Position numbers and translations under genes: made by a program | Assembly (NCBI RefSeq): GCF_020781835.1 | Contig: NZ_JAJGNJ010000005.1 | Coordinates: forward strand, 186,001-250,000 | DNA from: Microbacterium testaceum | Lineage (GTDB): Bacteria; Actinomycetota; Actinomycetes; Actinomycetales; Microbacteriaceae | Reading direction: 5' to 3' | DNA length: 64,000 nucleotides | Shown: one piece after another, positions 57,261-64,000 of the stretch | Layout: every line of letters begins with the position of its first letter | How positions within the stretch are numbered: position 1 is the first letter of the stretch | Notes under the pieces: generated by a model | Told to the model about the DNA's origin: nothing | Database searches by the model: none | Seen by the model: the letters and a program-made list of their open reading frames with translations, nothing else

Positions 57261-57429
57261 GAAGCATCTCCATCTGTCGGGTGCGGCGCCCCCGTGGACG
57301 CCGGCCTGCGCACAGGCATACAGGCCCATGTTATCCGTGTTACCCGTTCGTGACCTGCGAGCCCGCTGGCTTTCGCCCCCTCCTCTCGCGCCGGGAGCGA
57401 ACACCCGGCCCACGCGCGGGCGCCCGGCC

Positions 57430-57435
57430 TAGGAT
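57430..57435 (+). promoter_or_regulatory. -10 element for the leaderless coiled-coil gene
   Basis: TAGGAT, six bases before the ATG at 57442. Confidence 0.6.
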
Positions 57436-57441
57436 CGACCC

Positions 57442-58752
57442 ATGGCCGGTTTCTGGGGTAAGAGGAAGCGCGAAGAGCAGGATGCCGCGGACGCCGATCT
57501 GGCACGCCGCGCAGAGCTCGCCATCGTCGCCGCCGACGAGCGCGTCCGCCTGACCTCCGACGAGCTGGACTTCGCCCGGGCCGAGCTCGGGGACAAGGCC
57601 ACCGAGGATCTGGCGGCGGCACTGCAGTCGGTGAAGGTGCATCTGGCCGAGGCCTTCCAGCTCCACCAGCTCAATCACGACGAGATCCCCGACACCAAGG
57701 AGGAGCTGCGCACGCGCAACGCGCGCATCATCCAGCTCTCCGAGTGGGCCGAAGACCTCCTCGAGGAGCGCACGGGCGTGCTGCAGCCCAAGATCGACGC
57801 GGTGCGGCGGGCACCCGAGACCCTCGCCCGCGTACGCGCCGACCGCGATCGGCTGGCCGAACGGGTCCCCCACGCCCGCGAGATCGTCGAGCGGCTCGCT
57901 CAGCGCTACAGTCCCTCCGCTCTGCGACAGGTGTCGGGCAACCCCGAGGAGATCCAGCAGCTGCTCGATTTCGCCGTCCACACCGCCGGGGTCTCGGAGC
58001 GACGCCGCGAGGCCGGTCAGCGCGAGCAGGCGTCGGTGGCCCTGGAGGCGGCCACCGAGGCGGTGCGCCGAGCGGAATCGCTGCTGGATGCCGTCGACAC
58101 GTTCGAGATCGAGGCCCTGCGCGCCGAGTCGACGCTCGCGGCCGTCGTCGATGACTCCCGCAACGACCTCGTCGAGGCCCGCCGCGGACCGCAGACACCG
58201 ACCGTGCTCCAGGCGATGGCGACGCTGGAGCGAGAGCTCGCGGCGCTTCCCGCGGCCGGTGCCCGTACCGACCCCTTCGGCGCCCTGTCCTCGCTGCGCC
58301 AGGCCAACGCCGATCTGGATCTCGCCCGGGAACGCGCGGCGCGGCCCGTGCCCTCGCAAGAGCAGGTCGATCACGCCGTCGACGACGCCGATCGTCAGCT
58401 CGCCGTCGCCCGTGGCCTCATCACCGGTCACCGCGGCTGGATCGGCGCGGACGCACGCACGCGATTCGTCGAGGCCGAGAGGCTCCGCGCCGGACTCCCC
58501 CTCGGTCCCATCGCGGAGGATCAGCGCGAGACGGCCCTGGCCACCGCGCGTCGCGCCGGCGCGCTGGCATCCGAGTCCCTCCAGCTGGCGCAGCGCGACA
58601 TCGAGCAGTCGCGCCCCGACGACTGGGGCGGCAACGGCTACGGTCGCGGCGGCTACGGTCGCGGCGGCGGCATGGGCGGCGGGAACATGGTCGGCGGCAT
58701 GCTCGGCGGTCTCGTCATCGGCTCCCTGCTCGGTGACATCTTCGACGGCTGA
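57442..58752 (+). CDS. Cytosolic coiled-coil protein, paralogue of the TPM protein's C-terminal half
   Basis: A 436-residue protein without signal peptide or membrane helix. Residues 10-390 are Arg/Glu/Ala-rich coiled coil, and the end is Gly-rich (GGNGYGRGGYGRGGGMGG, then GGMLGGLVIGSLLGDIF). It aligns along its whole length with residues from about 210 to the end of the TPM protein at 4348-6408: DELDFARAELGD/QELGFARAQFGD, DEIPDTKEELR/DDVPETEEHRR, RYSPSALRQVSGNPEE/RYADDALASVADNPAQ, HRGWIGADARTRFVEAE/RRGAIGATARTRLAEAG, then the Gly-rich tail. The TPM domain and membrane anchor are absent. The gene sits between secA and hpf, divergent from secA. The role is unknown; a soluble partner or competitor of the TPM protein is possible (inference). 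Confidence 0.85.
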   Translation: MAGFWGKRKREEQDAADADLARRAELAIVAADERVRLTSDELDFARAELGDKATEDLAAALQSVKVHLAEAFQLHQLNHDEIPDTKEELRTRNARIIQLSEWAEDLLEERTGVLQPKIDAVRRAPETLARVRADRDRLAERVPHAREIVERLAQRYSPSALRQVSGNPEEIQQLLDFAVHTAGVSERRREAGQREQASVALEAATEAVRRAESLLDAVDTFEIEALRAESTLAAVVDDSRNDLVEARRGPQTPTVLQAMATLERELAALPAAGARTDPFGALSSLRQANADLDLARERAARPVPSQEQVDHAVDDADRQLAVARGLITGHRGWIGADARTRFVEAERLRAGLPLGPIAEDQRETALATARRAGALASESLQLAQRDIEQSRPDDWGGNGYGRGGYGRGGGMGGGNMVGGMLGGLVIGSLLGDIFDG

Positions 58753-58766
58753 GCATCCCCCGCGAC

Positions 58767-58805
58767 AGCAAAGGGGCCCCGTCCGTCGGACGGGGCCCCT
58801 TTGCT
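58767..58805. terminator. Bidirectional terminator between convergent coiled-coil gene and hpf
   Basis: AGCAAAGGGGCCCCGTCC (58767-58784) pairs perfectly with GGACGGGGCCCCTTTGCT (58788-58805), 18 bp, 3-nt loop. The A/T flanks give short U-tracts in either direction. Confidence 0.88.
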
Positions 58806-58815
58806 GGTTCGCCAA

Positions 58816-59478
58816 TCAGGACGCGACAGCGACCTCCGGCGACGCCTGCGTGCCCAGGGCGATCACGCCGTAGTCCCACCCCTTACGGCGGTAAACCACG
58901 CTGGGGTGGTCGGATCGCGCGTCGATGAAGAGGAAGAAGTCGTGGCCGACCAGCTCCATCCGGTCCACGGCCTCCTCGACGGTCATCCATTCGGCGTCGA
59001 ACTGCTTCTGCCGGATGACGACGGGGCAGTACTCCTCTTCTTCAGCCGCATCGGCCTGCACCGGAACGGACCCGGTCGCGACGGCCTGCAGCACGTCGAC
59101 CGACGCCGGCTGCACGTCGATGCCGGCGAGCTCGCCCGTCCCCTTCTCGAACTTGGCACCACGCGGATGGTTGCGCGCGTCGACGCGCTTCTGCTTCGCG
59201 CGACGCACCTGTTCCGAGATCTTGTCGACGGCCAGATCGAGGGCGGCGAACTTGTCGGTGTCGGTGGCCTCGGCGCGGACCACCGGGCCCTTCCCGTCGA
59301 GGGTCAGCTCGACGGTGTCGTCCTCCATCCGACCATTGCGATAGGAGCGATGCGTCACCTTGATTTCGAGCGTCGTCGCGCGAGGCGCGAGGTGCTCGAT
59401 CCGGCTGACCTTCTCTTCGACCACCGAGCGGAATCGGTCGGTGATACCGACTCCCACGCCGACGATGCTGGTGTCCAT
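58816..59478 (-). CDS. hpf: Ribosome hibernation-promoting factor, long form
   Basis: A 220-residue long HPF. The N-terminal S30AE/YfiA domain (1-100) starts VGVGVGITDRFRSVVEEKVSRIEHL and has the basic ribosome-binding RYRN-type stretch and KISEQVRRAKQKR. After an acidic linker, the C-terminal dimerisation domain reads VVIRQKQFDAEWMTVEEAVDRMELVGHDFFLFIDARSDHPSVVYRRKGWDYGVIAL. It joins 70S ribosomes into inactive 100S dimers in stationary phase. The ATG at 59478 has AAGGAGG well placed upstream. It is flanked by secA and comF, the standard actinobacterial order. Confidence 0.95.
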   Translation of the reverse strand: MDTSIVGVGVGITDRFRSVVEEKVSRIEHLAPRATTLEIKVTHRSYRNGRMEDDTVELTLDGKGPVVRAEATDTDKFAALDLAVDKISEQVRRAKQKRVDARNHPRGAKFEKGTGELAGIDVQPASVDVLQAVATGSVPVQADAAEEEEYCPVVIRQKQFDAEWMTVEEAVDRMELVGHDFFLFIDARSDHPSVVYRRKGWDYGVIALGTQASPEVAVAS

Positions 59479-59572
59479 CCGTGACCTCCTTGTTCCGGGT
59501 TCCGCCCGGTCTAAGGGCGGAACAGCCGTCGCCTTCAGTCATCCCCACGGTAGTCGCGTCGACGCCGACCTG

Positions 59573-60256
59573 TCACGTGTCAATCACCTCCGATTCGGAT
59601 ATGGATTCCCCGCGCATCGGCGTGTACGCGAGCGTCACGGCGACGACCCGCTCGGCGCCCGCGTCCTGCACTGCCCGGACGGCTTCGCGAAGCGTCGCCC
59701 CCGTCGTGAGGACGTCGTCCACCACGACGACCGCCCCGGACAGAGGGGCGCGCGCCGTGAGGGCACCGGCCATGTTCACCCGACGGCCCTCCCGCCCGAG
59801 CCCCCGTTGATCGGCCGAGGCACGCGTCATCCGGAGCAGGGGAACGGGGCGCGCACCCGCCCGGCGCACGAGCAGGTCGACCGGACGATAGCCGCGGCGG
59901 CGATCCGACGCCCGCGACGCCGGCACGGTCGTCACCGTCGCCCCGACCGGTGCCGCGGCGAGCGCGGCGGCCAGAGCGACTCCGAGCACACGCGCCAGGC
60001 CCGTGCGGCCGTCGGTCTTGAACGCTCGGACGATGCGGGCGGTGGGGCCCGCGAACTCCAGCGCGCTGATGACCTCGACGCCGGGGGTGAGATCTCGCCG
60101 CCGAAGTCGAGGGGCCAGGGCCGCACGGCATCCCTCGCACACGTCGACGTCGAGCGCGCCGCAGCCCGCGCAGGCCACAGGGAACCAGAACGCCAGCCCG
60201 TCGAACAGCGCCGCGCGTACCCCGGTAGACCAGGGCAGCGGCACGGGTGATGTCAT
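59573..60256 (-). CDS. ComF-family phosphoribosyltransferase-like protein
   Basis: A 227-residue ComF protein. An N-terminal zinc ribbon (CAGCGALDVDVCEGC, two C-x2-C pairs) is followed by a type I PRT fold: ASRASDRRRGYRPVDLLVRRAG, with the R-R-G-Y/F-x-x-x-x-L-L motif, and VVVVDDVLTTGATLREAVRAV, the PRPP-binding motif. ComF is needed for DNA transformation in naturally competent bacteria, but in actinobacteria it is usually kept beside lpqB-mtrBA with no proven role. The ATG at 60256 gives the normal length. It is separated from lpqB by 92 bp and probably shares its transcript. Confidence 0.92.
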   Translation of the reverse strand: MTSPVPLPWSTGVRAALFDGLAFWFPVACAGCGALDVDVCEGCRAALAPRLRRRDLTPGVEVISALEFAGPTARIVRAFKTDGRTGLARVLGVALAAALAAAPVGATVTTVPASRASDRRRGYRPVDLLVRRAGARPVPLLRMTRASADQRGLGREGRRVNMAGALTARAPLSGAVVVVDDVLTTGATLREAVRAVQDAGAERVVAVTLAYTPMRGESISESEVIDT

Positions 60257-60348
60257 ACGGAAAGGATGCCGTGACGCGTCGTCGCCGAACGCGCACGCGG
60301 GCACGATCCGGGGACGGAACGAGCAACCGGCCCACCCGGGAGGAGGGG

Positions 60349-62007
60349 TCAGGACGTCGTGCCCTGCTGCACGGCGAGCACCCGGATGTCGCTGGCGACC
60401 AGGGTCCATGAGCTTCCGCGACGGCTGAACAGACGTCCGGTGTCGTCGAGGATGCGCACGCTCGCGCTGCCGCCGGCGATCGCCTCGGCGTTCTCGGGAA
60501 CCGGACCGACCGTGCCGCGGCCGCCGACGCTCAGCTCGTCCAGGCGTGCGTCGCCGTCGACGGCGGTGAGCACCCCGACCGTGGTGTCGTCGAGCCAGGC
60601 GAGATCGAACGCCCCGGGCTCCGAGAACGACAGCACGTGCGGCGGGCCGAGATTGACCGTCGTGCCCTCCCGGACGACTCCGGCCAGCCACACCTCGCGG
60701 ACGCCGGCGACCGTGACGACCGCGGCCACGCGCGTGCCGTCGCGCGAGATCTGGAAGGACAGCACCTCGGAGGCATCCGGCCAGGCGTTGCCGATCTCAC
60801 GCGGCACGCCCTGCGGCGTGTAGGCGCGCAGCTGGGAGGGCGCGGTGCGCGGAACGCTCCAGATCTCGCCCTCGGCGTCGATCGACGGCGGGAGAAGACC
60901 CGGGCGGTCGTCGAGGAGGAATGTGCCCCCGTCGATGAGGGCACTGGCGACGGTCCCCTGCTGGGTGAGGACGGCGGCGAGACTGCGGTCCGCCTCGAGC
61001 TCGATGCTCACGGGAGCCAGTGACTCCACCGCGTCCGAGAGTTCGGGGATGGTCTCCACCGCTTCGCCGCTGAGCACGCCGAACTCGCCCGCGCCGGTCA
61101 GCACCGCGGGCGACGGGTCGACACGCGTGACCTTCACCGGCAGTTCCGTCGCGGCGATGGGGGCACCGTCCACGGTCATCTCCACGTCGCTGATCCCGGC
61201 GGTGACGAGGCTCCGCGTCAGCTGCGTCTGCATGCGGTCGAGCGTCGTGCGATCCAGGCTCAGCGCCGCCGGCGGCAGCTGCACCTGGGCGACACCGCTC
61301 GAGGACAGCGTCACCGAGCGCCCCACCAGCGACAGCTCGTCGGGGAATGCGCTGCGCACCGCGCCGGCGAGCCAGGCGCTGGGCTGTCCGTCCACGAGGG
61401 CGGTCGTGACGCGGCTGGCCACGAGCGGACGCGGGAACCACCGGACGTCGGGGACGATGAAGCTCCACGTCGGGTCGAAGTAGGCCACGGTCGCCGCCTG
61501 GTAGACGGTCGGGAAGACCTCCTCGTACAGCACGACGCCGTCGGGCGCGGAGGTGATGCGCCACTGGTCGTCGACGCGCGCGAGCGTGAACGAGAGGTTC
61601 TCGGTGGCGCCGTTGACGGCCGGGGAGTAGGCGCCGTCGGCATCCACCCCGGCGACCGTCGACAGCTGCACCCCGACGGACGAGCCGTCGGGCACCGCGG
61701 TGGCTCGACGATCGGCGAGCCGGTCGATCGTGACGCGGGCGCGCGGGTCCCACTGGGTTCCCGGGGCGAGGAAGAGCTTCGCCGTGGCCCAGTCGTCGGC
61801 GGGACCGGAGCCCGCCCGCAGGAACCCTTCGACGATCTCGGCGGGCGACGCGTCGTCCTGCGGACCGTCGGGCACGAAGGCGAACTCCTGCGCCTCGTCG
61901 CCCTGCGGACCGCGACCGGGGTTGACGTAACCGGTCGTGGGCAGACCCGTGCAGGCGCTGAGGACCAGCACCAGCAGCAGGCTCAGCCCGGCGAGTGAGC
62001 GCTTCAC
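60349..62007 (-). CDS. lpqB: LpqB lipoprotein, accessory to MtrAB
   Basis: A 552-residue lipoprotein. The N-terminus (SLLLVLVLSACTG) has a lipobox with Cys20 or so. A GerMN domain (about 190-320) and a C-terminal beta-propeller-like region (WDV-type repeats: DGTRVAAVVTVAGVREVWLAGVV, FDLAWLDDTTVGVLTAVDG) follow. In mycobacteria LpqB binds the extracellular part of MtrB and tunes MtrA phosphorylation and cell division. The GTG at 62007 overlaps the mtrB stop (GTGA), so the three are made as one unit. Confidence 0.94.
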   Translation of the reverse strand: MKRSLAGLSLLLVLVLSACTGLPTTGYVNPGRGPQGDEAQEFAFVPDGPQDDASPAEIVEGFLRAGSGPADDWATAKLFLAPGTQWDPRARVTIDRLADRRATAVPDGSSVGVQLSTVAGVDADGAYSPAVNGATENLSFTLARVDDQWRITSAPDGVVLYEEVFPTVYQAATVAYFDPTWSFIVPDVRWFPRPLVASRVTTALVDGQPSAWLAGAVRSAFPDELSLVGRSVTLSSSGVAQVQLPPAALSLDRTTLDRMQTQLTRSLVTAGISDVEMTVDGAPIAATELPVKVTRVDPSPAVLTGAGEFGVLSGEAVETIPELSDAVESLAPVSIELEADRSLAAVLTQQGTVASALIDGGTFLLDDRPGLLPPSIDAEGEIWSVPRTAPSQLRAYTPQGVPREIGNAWPDASEVLSFQISRDGTRVAAVVTVAGVREVWLAGVVREGTTVNLGPPHVLSFSEPGAFDLAWLDDTTVGVLTAVDGDARLDELSVGGRGTVGPVPENAEAIAGGSASVRILDDTGRLFSRRGSSWTLVASDIRVLAVQQGTTS

Positions 62008-63689
62008 GAGGGTGTCCTCCCCGTTCGTCCGAGCGAGATGGGCTGGGTCAATCCCAGCGCCTCCAGCGCGCCCCCCTGCTCGTCCTCCGGGACGAGCGGC
62101 AGGGGCGAGCCGGTGAGCGGGCGTCCGTCGCGCGGAAGGGTGAGCAGGAAGTTGGATCCGTGTCCGAGCTCGGACCACACCGACAGCGTGCCCCCGTGCA
62201 GACGCGCGTCCCCCAGCGCGATCGAGAGCCCGAGGCCCGTACCGCCGATCGTGCGCACGCGCGAAGGATCGGCTCTCCAGAACCGATCGAAGACCCGCTC
62301 GACGTCCTGGGCACGCATCCCCAGACCGAAGTCGCGGACGCTGAGGGCGACGGCATCCCGGTCGCTGTCGACCGAGACGACGATCGGGCGTCCCTCGCCG
62401 TGCTCGATCGCGTTGCCCAGGAGGTTGCGGACGATGCGGCGCACGCGTCGCCCGTCCAGGTCGATGGGCGTGTAGCCACCGGGCGCGACCAGACGGACAT
62501 CGCTGCCGTGCTGGTGGGCGAGTTGCTCCATCGACGCGATGACGTCCTCGGCCAGATGCGCCATGCTCGTCGGCTCGAGCTCGAGCTGTACCGACCCGGC
62601 GTCGTAGCGGCTGATCTCGAGCAGGTCGGCCAGGAGCACCTCGAATCGCTGCACCTGCGCGTGCAGCAGTTCGGCGGCGCGCGCCGTGGTCGGCTCGAAC
62701 TCCGCGCGCTGATCGTTGATCATGTCGGCGGCCAGGCGGATCGTGGTCAGCGGCGTGCGCAACTCGTGCGAGACGTCGGACACGAACCTCTGCTGCACGA
62801 GCGAGAGTTCGGCGAGCTCCTTGATCTGCGACTCGATACTGTCGGCCATCGCGTTGAACGAGCGGTTCAGCGTGGCCAGTTCGTCCTCGCCGCGCACGGG
62901 GAGCCGCACCCCGAGGTCACCCGCCGCGAGCTTGGCGCTGGTTTCGGCGGCATCCGCGATCGGGGTCGTCACCGACCGCAGAACGACCCACGCGATCGCC
63001 CCGATCAGCACGACGAGCACGAGCCCGACCACCCACAGCAGCACCTGCACGAACGCGAGCGTCTGGGCGGCGCTGGTGAGGTCGTACCCCATGTACAGCT
63101 CGTAGTAATCGACACCGTCCTCGGCCGGGAACCGCAGTTGATGACCGACCAGGATGCCGGGGACCTCACGGCCGTCGTCGGAGGGCAGCGCCACCGACTG
63201 CCACCACTGCAGGTCGGGGGTGGACTGCACCTGGGTGCGCAGCGCATCGGTGACGATCCCCGACTCGAACGCGGGAGAGATGAACGGCTGCGGAGCCAGC
63301 GGCGAGGGCGGGCCGATCCGGTAGAGGGCGATCAGGTCGCTCGAGGACTGCTGCGACAGGCGCGTGGCGATGCCGTTCATCAGCGTCTGAGCCGCCGCGG
63401 GATCGGTGGAGTCCACCGCCGCGTCCAGCGTGGCCTGGGCCGCCGCGGTGGCGCGCTGCGCCTCCAGGAGAACCTGGTCCTTCCGTGCCGTGAACAGCTC
63501 GTTCTGGATGACGAGGGCCATCGCGACGCAGGTGACGAGGATCGTCGCGGCGGTCAGGGCGACCGTGATGACGATCGTGCGGAACCGCAGGGAGCGCCGC
63601 CACAGGGTGGCCACGCGATCACGCATACGGCGCCAGTCCGTCCGCAGACCCACCCGCCGGACCGGGAGCGTTCGCGCCGCGCCGGTCAC
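62004..63689 (-). CDS. mtrB: Sensor histidine kinase MtrB
   Basis: A 561-residue kinase. Helix 1 (about 35-60), an extracytoplasmic sensor of about 150 residues, helix 2 (VLLWVVGLVLVVLIGAIAWVVL), a HAMP domain (TTPIADAAETSAKLAAGDLGVRLPV), HisKA with DVSHELRTPLTTIRLAADM and HATPase_c with RNLLGNAIEHG, LSVRDFGLGM and IGGTGLGLSIAL. It phosphorylates MtrA, which controls cell-wall and replication genes. The GTG at 63689 (GAGG upstream, 9-nt overlap with mtrA) was chosen; an ATG at 63728 overlapping mtrA further, or an ATG about 20 codons downstream, are alternatives. Confidence 0.93.
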   Translation of the reverse strand: MTGAARTLPVRRVGLRTDWRRMRDRVATLWRRSLRFRTIVITVALTAATILVTCVAMALVIQNELFTARKDQVLLEAQRATAAAQATLDAAVDSTDPAAAQTLMNGIATRLSQQSSSDLIALYRIGPPSPLAPQPFISPAFESGIVTDALRTQVQSTPDLQWWQSVALPSDDGREVPGILVGHQLRFPAEDGVDYYELYMGYDLTSAAQTLAFVQVLLWVVGLVLVVLIGAIAWVVLRSVTTPIADAAETSAKLAAGDLGVRLPVRGEDELATLNRSFNAMADSIESQIKELAELSLVQQRFVSDVSHELRTPLTTIRLAADMINDQRAEFEPTTARAAELLHAQVQRFEVLLADLLEISRYDAGSVQLELEPTSMAHLAEDVIASMEQLAHQHGSDVRLVAPGGYTPIDLDGRRVRRIVRNLLGNAIEHGEGRPIVVSVDSDRDAVALSVRDFGLGMRAQDVERVFDRFWRADPSRVRTIGGTGLGLSIALGDARLHGGTLSVWSELGHGSNFLLTLPRDGRPLTGSPLPLVPEDEQGGALEALGLTQPISLGRTGRTPS

Positions 63690-63696
63690 GAGGACC

Positions 63697-64000
63697 TCAA
63701 GCCACCGCGCCGGCGCGATAGCCCACACCGCGAACAGTCGTCACGATGCGCGGGTTGTCGGGGTCGGCCTCGATCTTGGCGCGCAACCGCTGCACGTGGA
63801 CGTTCACGAGGCGGGTGTCGGCCTTGTAGTGGTAACCCCACACCTGCTCCAGCAGCATCTCGCGCGAGAACACCTGCTGCGGCTTCTCGGCGAGGGCGAC
63901 GAGGAGCTCGAACTCCAACGGCGTCAGGGCGATCGGGGTCTCGCCGCGGCGCACCTCGTGGGCGGCGACGTCGACGACGAGATCGCCGATCCGCAGCGTC
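63697..64000 (-). CDS. mtrA: Response regulator MtrA, C-terminal DNA-binding domain (5' end outside window)
   Basis: The last 100 codons of an OmpR-type regulator; the receiver domain lies beyond the window edge. The visible part is the winged helix: LTPLEFELLVALAEKPQQVFSREMLLEQVWGYHYKADTRLVNVHVQRLRAKIE with the recognition helix L-V-N-V-H-V-Q-R-L-R, then the wing IVTTVRGVGYRAG. This segment is nearly identical to mycobacterial MtrA as I remember it. mtrB follows with a 9-nt overlap. Confidence 0.95.
   Translation of the reverse strand, partial: TLRIGDLVVDVAAHEVRRGETPIALTPLEFELLVALAEKPQQVFSREMLLEQVWGYHYKADTRLVNVHVQRLRAKIEADPDNPRIVTTVRGVGYRAGAVA

Overview
The window is about 70 percent G+C, tightly packed, and shows no rRNA, tRNA, prophage, insertion sequence or CRISPR array. 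Gene content points to an actinobacterium: WhiB, an RsrA-type anti-sigma factor, OdhA/Kgd, MtrAB-LpqB, GuaB1, Eis, LpqB and an Rv3235-like protein are all present. The overall style fits Microbacteriaceae, probably Microbacterium (inference from gene set and base composition only). Most transcription units begin with a TAnnnT hexamer about six bases before the start codon, so leaderless mRNAs appear common. The heptamer GGATGCC/GGCATCC is strikingly frequent on both strands.

Layout. 1-4.2 kb (mostly minus): a truncated polytopic membrane protein, a guanidine-type SMR exporter behind a guanidine-III-like riboswitch, a CPBP-like membrane protein overlapping trmB, and a DUF3097 protein. 4.3-8.6 kb (plus): a TPM-domain coiled-coil membrane protein, PspA, then an arginase-family/HExxH pair. 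8.6-11.4 kb: an iron-box-controlled SIP-domain protein, a tyrosine phosphatase translationally coupled to an AhpD-like protein, and an alpha/beta hydrolase. 11.5-16.5 kb: a five-gene, four-junction-overlapping peptide/nickel-type ABC importer. 16.6-18.0 kb: a protealysin-like M4 protease followed by an emfourin-like inhibitor. 18.0-21.5 kb: GNAT, ung, a phosphoribosyltransferase and an MFS permease. 21.6-26.0 kb: two SDRs interleaved with metY and metX, which together turn homoserine into homocysteine by direct sulfhydrylation. 26.1-36.5 kb: an MFS exporter, a repeat-rich gap, a thiamine-binding protein, a glycosyltransferase, nnrD, an old yellow enzyme homologue, two CNNM/HlyC-type CBS membrane proteins, a GH76-like protein and guaB1. 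36.6-40.3 kb: odhA. 40.3-45.5 kb: an MprF-like aminoacyl-lipid synthase coupled to a membrane-anchored esterase, then Eis.

45.5-64 kb carries a conserved actinobacterial block resembling the whiB1-pdtaS-sigH-aroA-rsgA-Rv3235-secA-hpf-comF-lpqB-mtrB-mtrA region of mycobacteria: rsrA-sigH, divergent aroA-rsgA-bcp, whiB, a PdtaS-like kinase, a frameshifted helix-turn-helix gene, an Rv3235-like gene, an alanine-type aminotransferase, secA, hpf, comF, lpqB, mtrB and the 3' end of mtrA. Between secA and hpf sits a cytosolic paralogue of the coiled-coil half of the TPM protein at 4.3 kb.

The most interesting items are the guanidine-III riboswitch/exporter unit, the TPM-PspA locus with its remote soluble paralogue, the protease-inhibitor pair, the aminoacyl-lipid synthase/esterase pair, a textbook SigH/SigR promoter lying over the aroA start codon, the over-represented heptamer, and a family of small palindromic intergenic elements.
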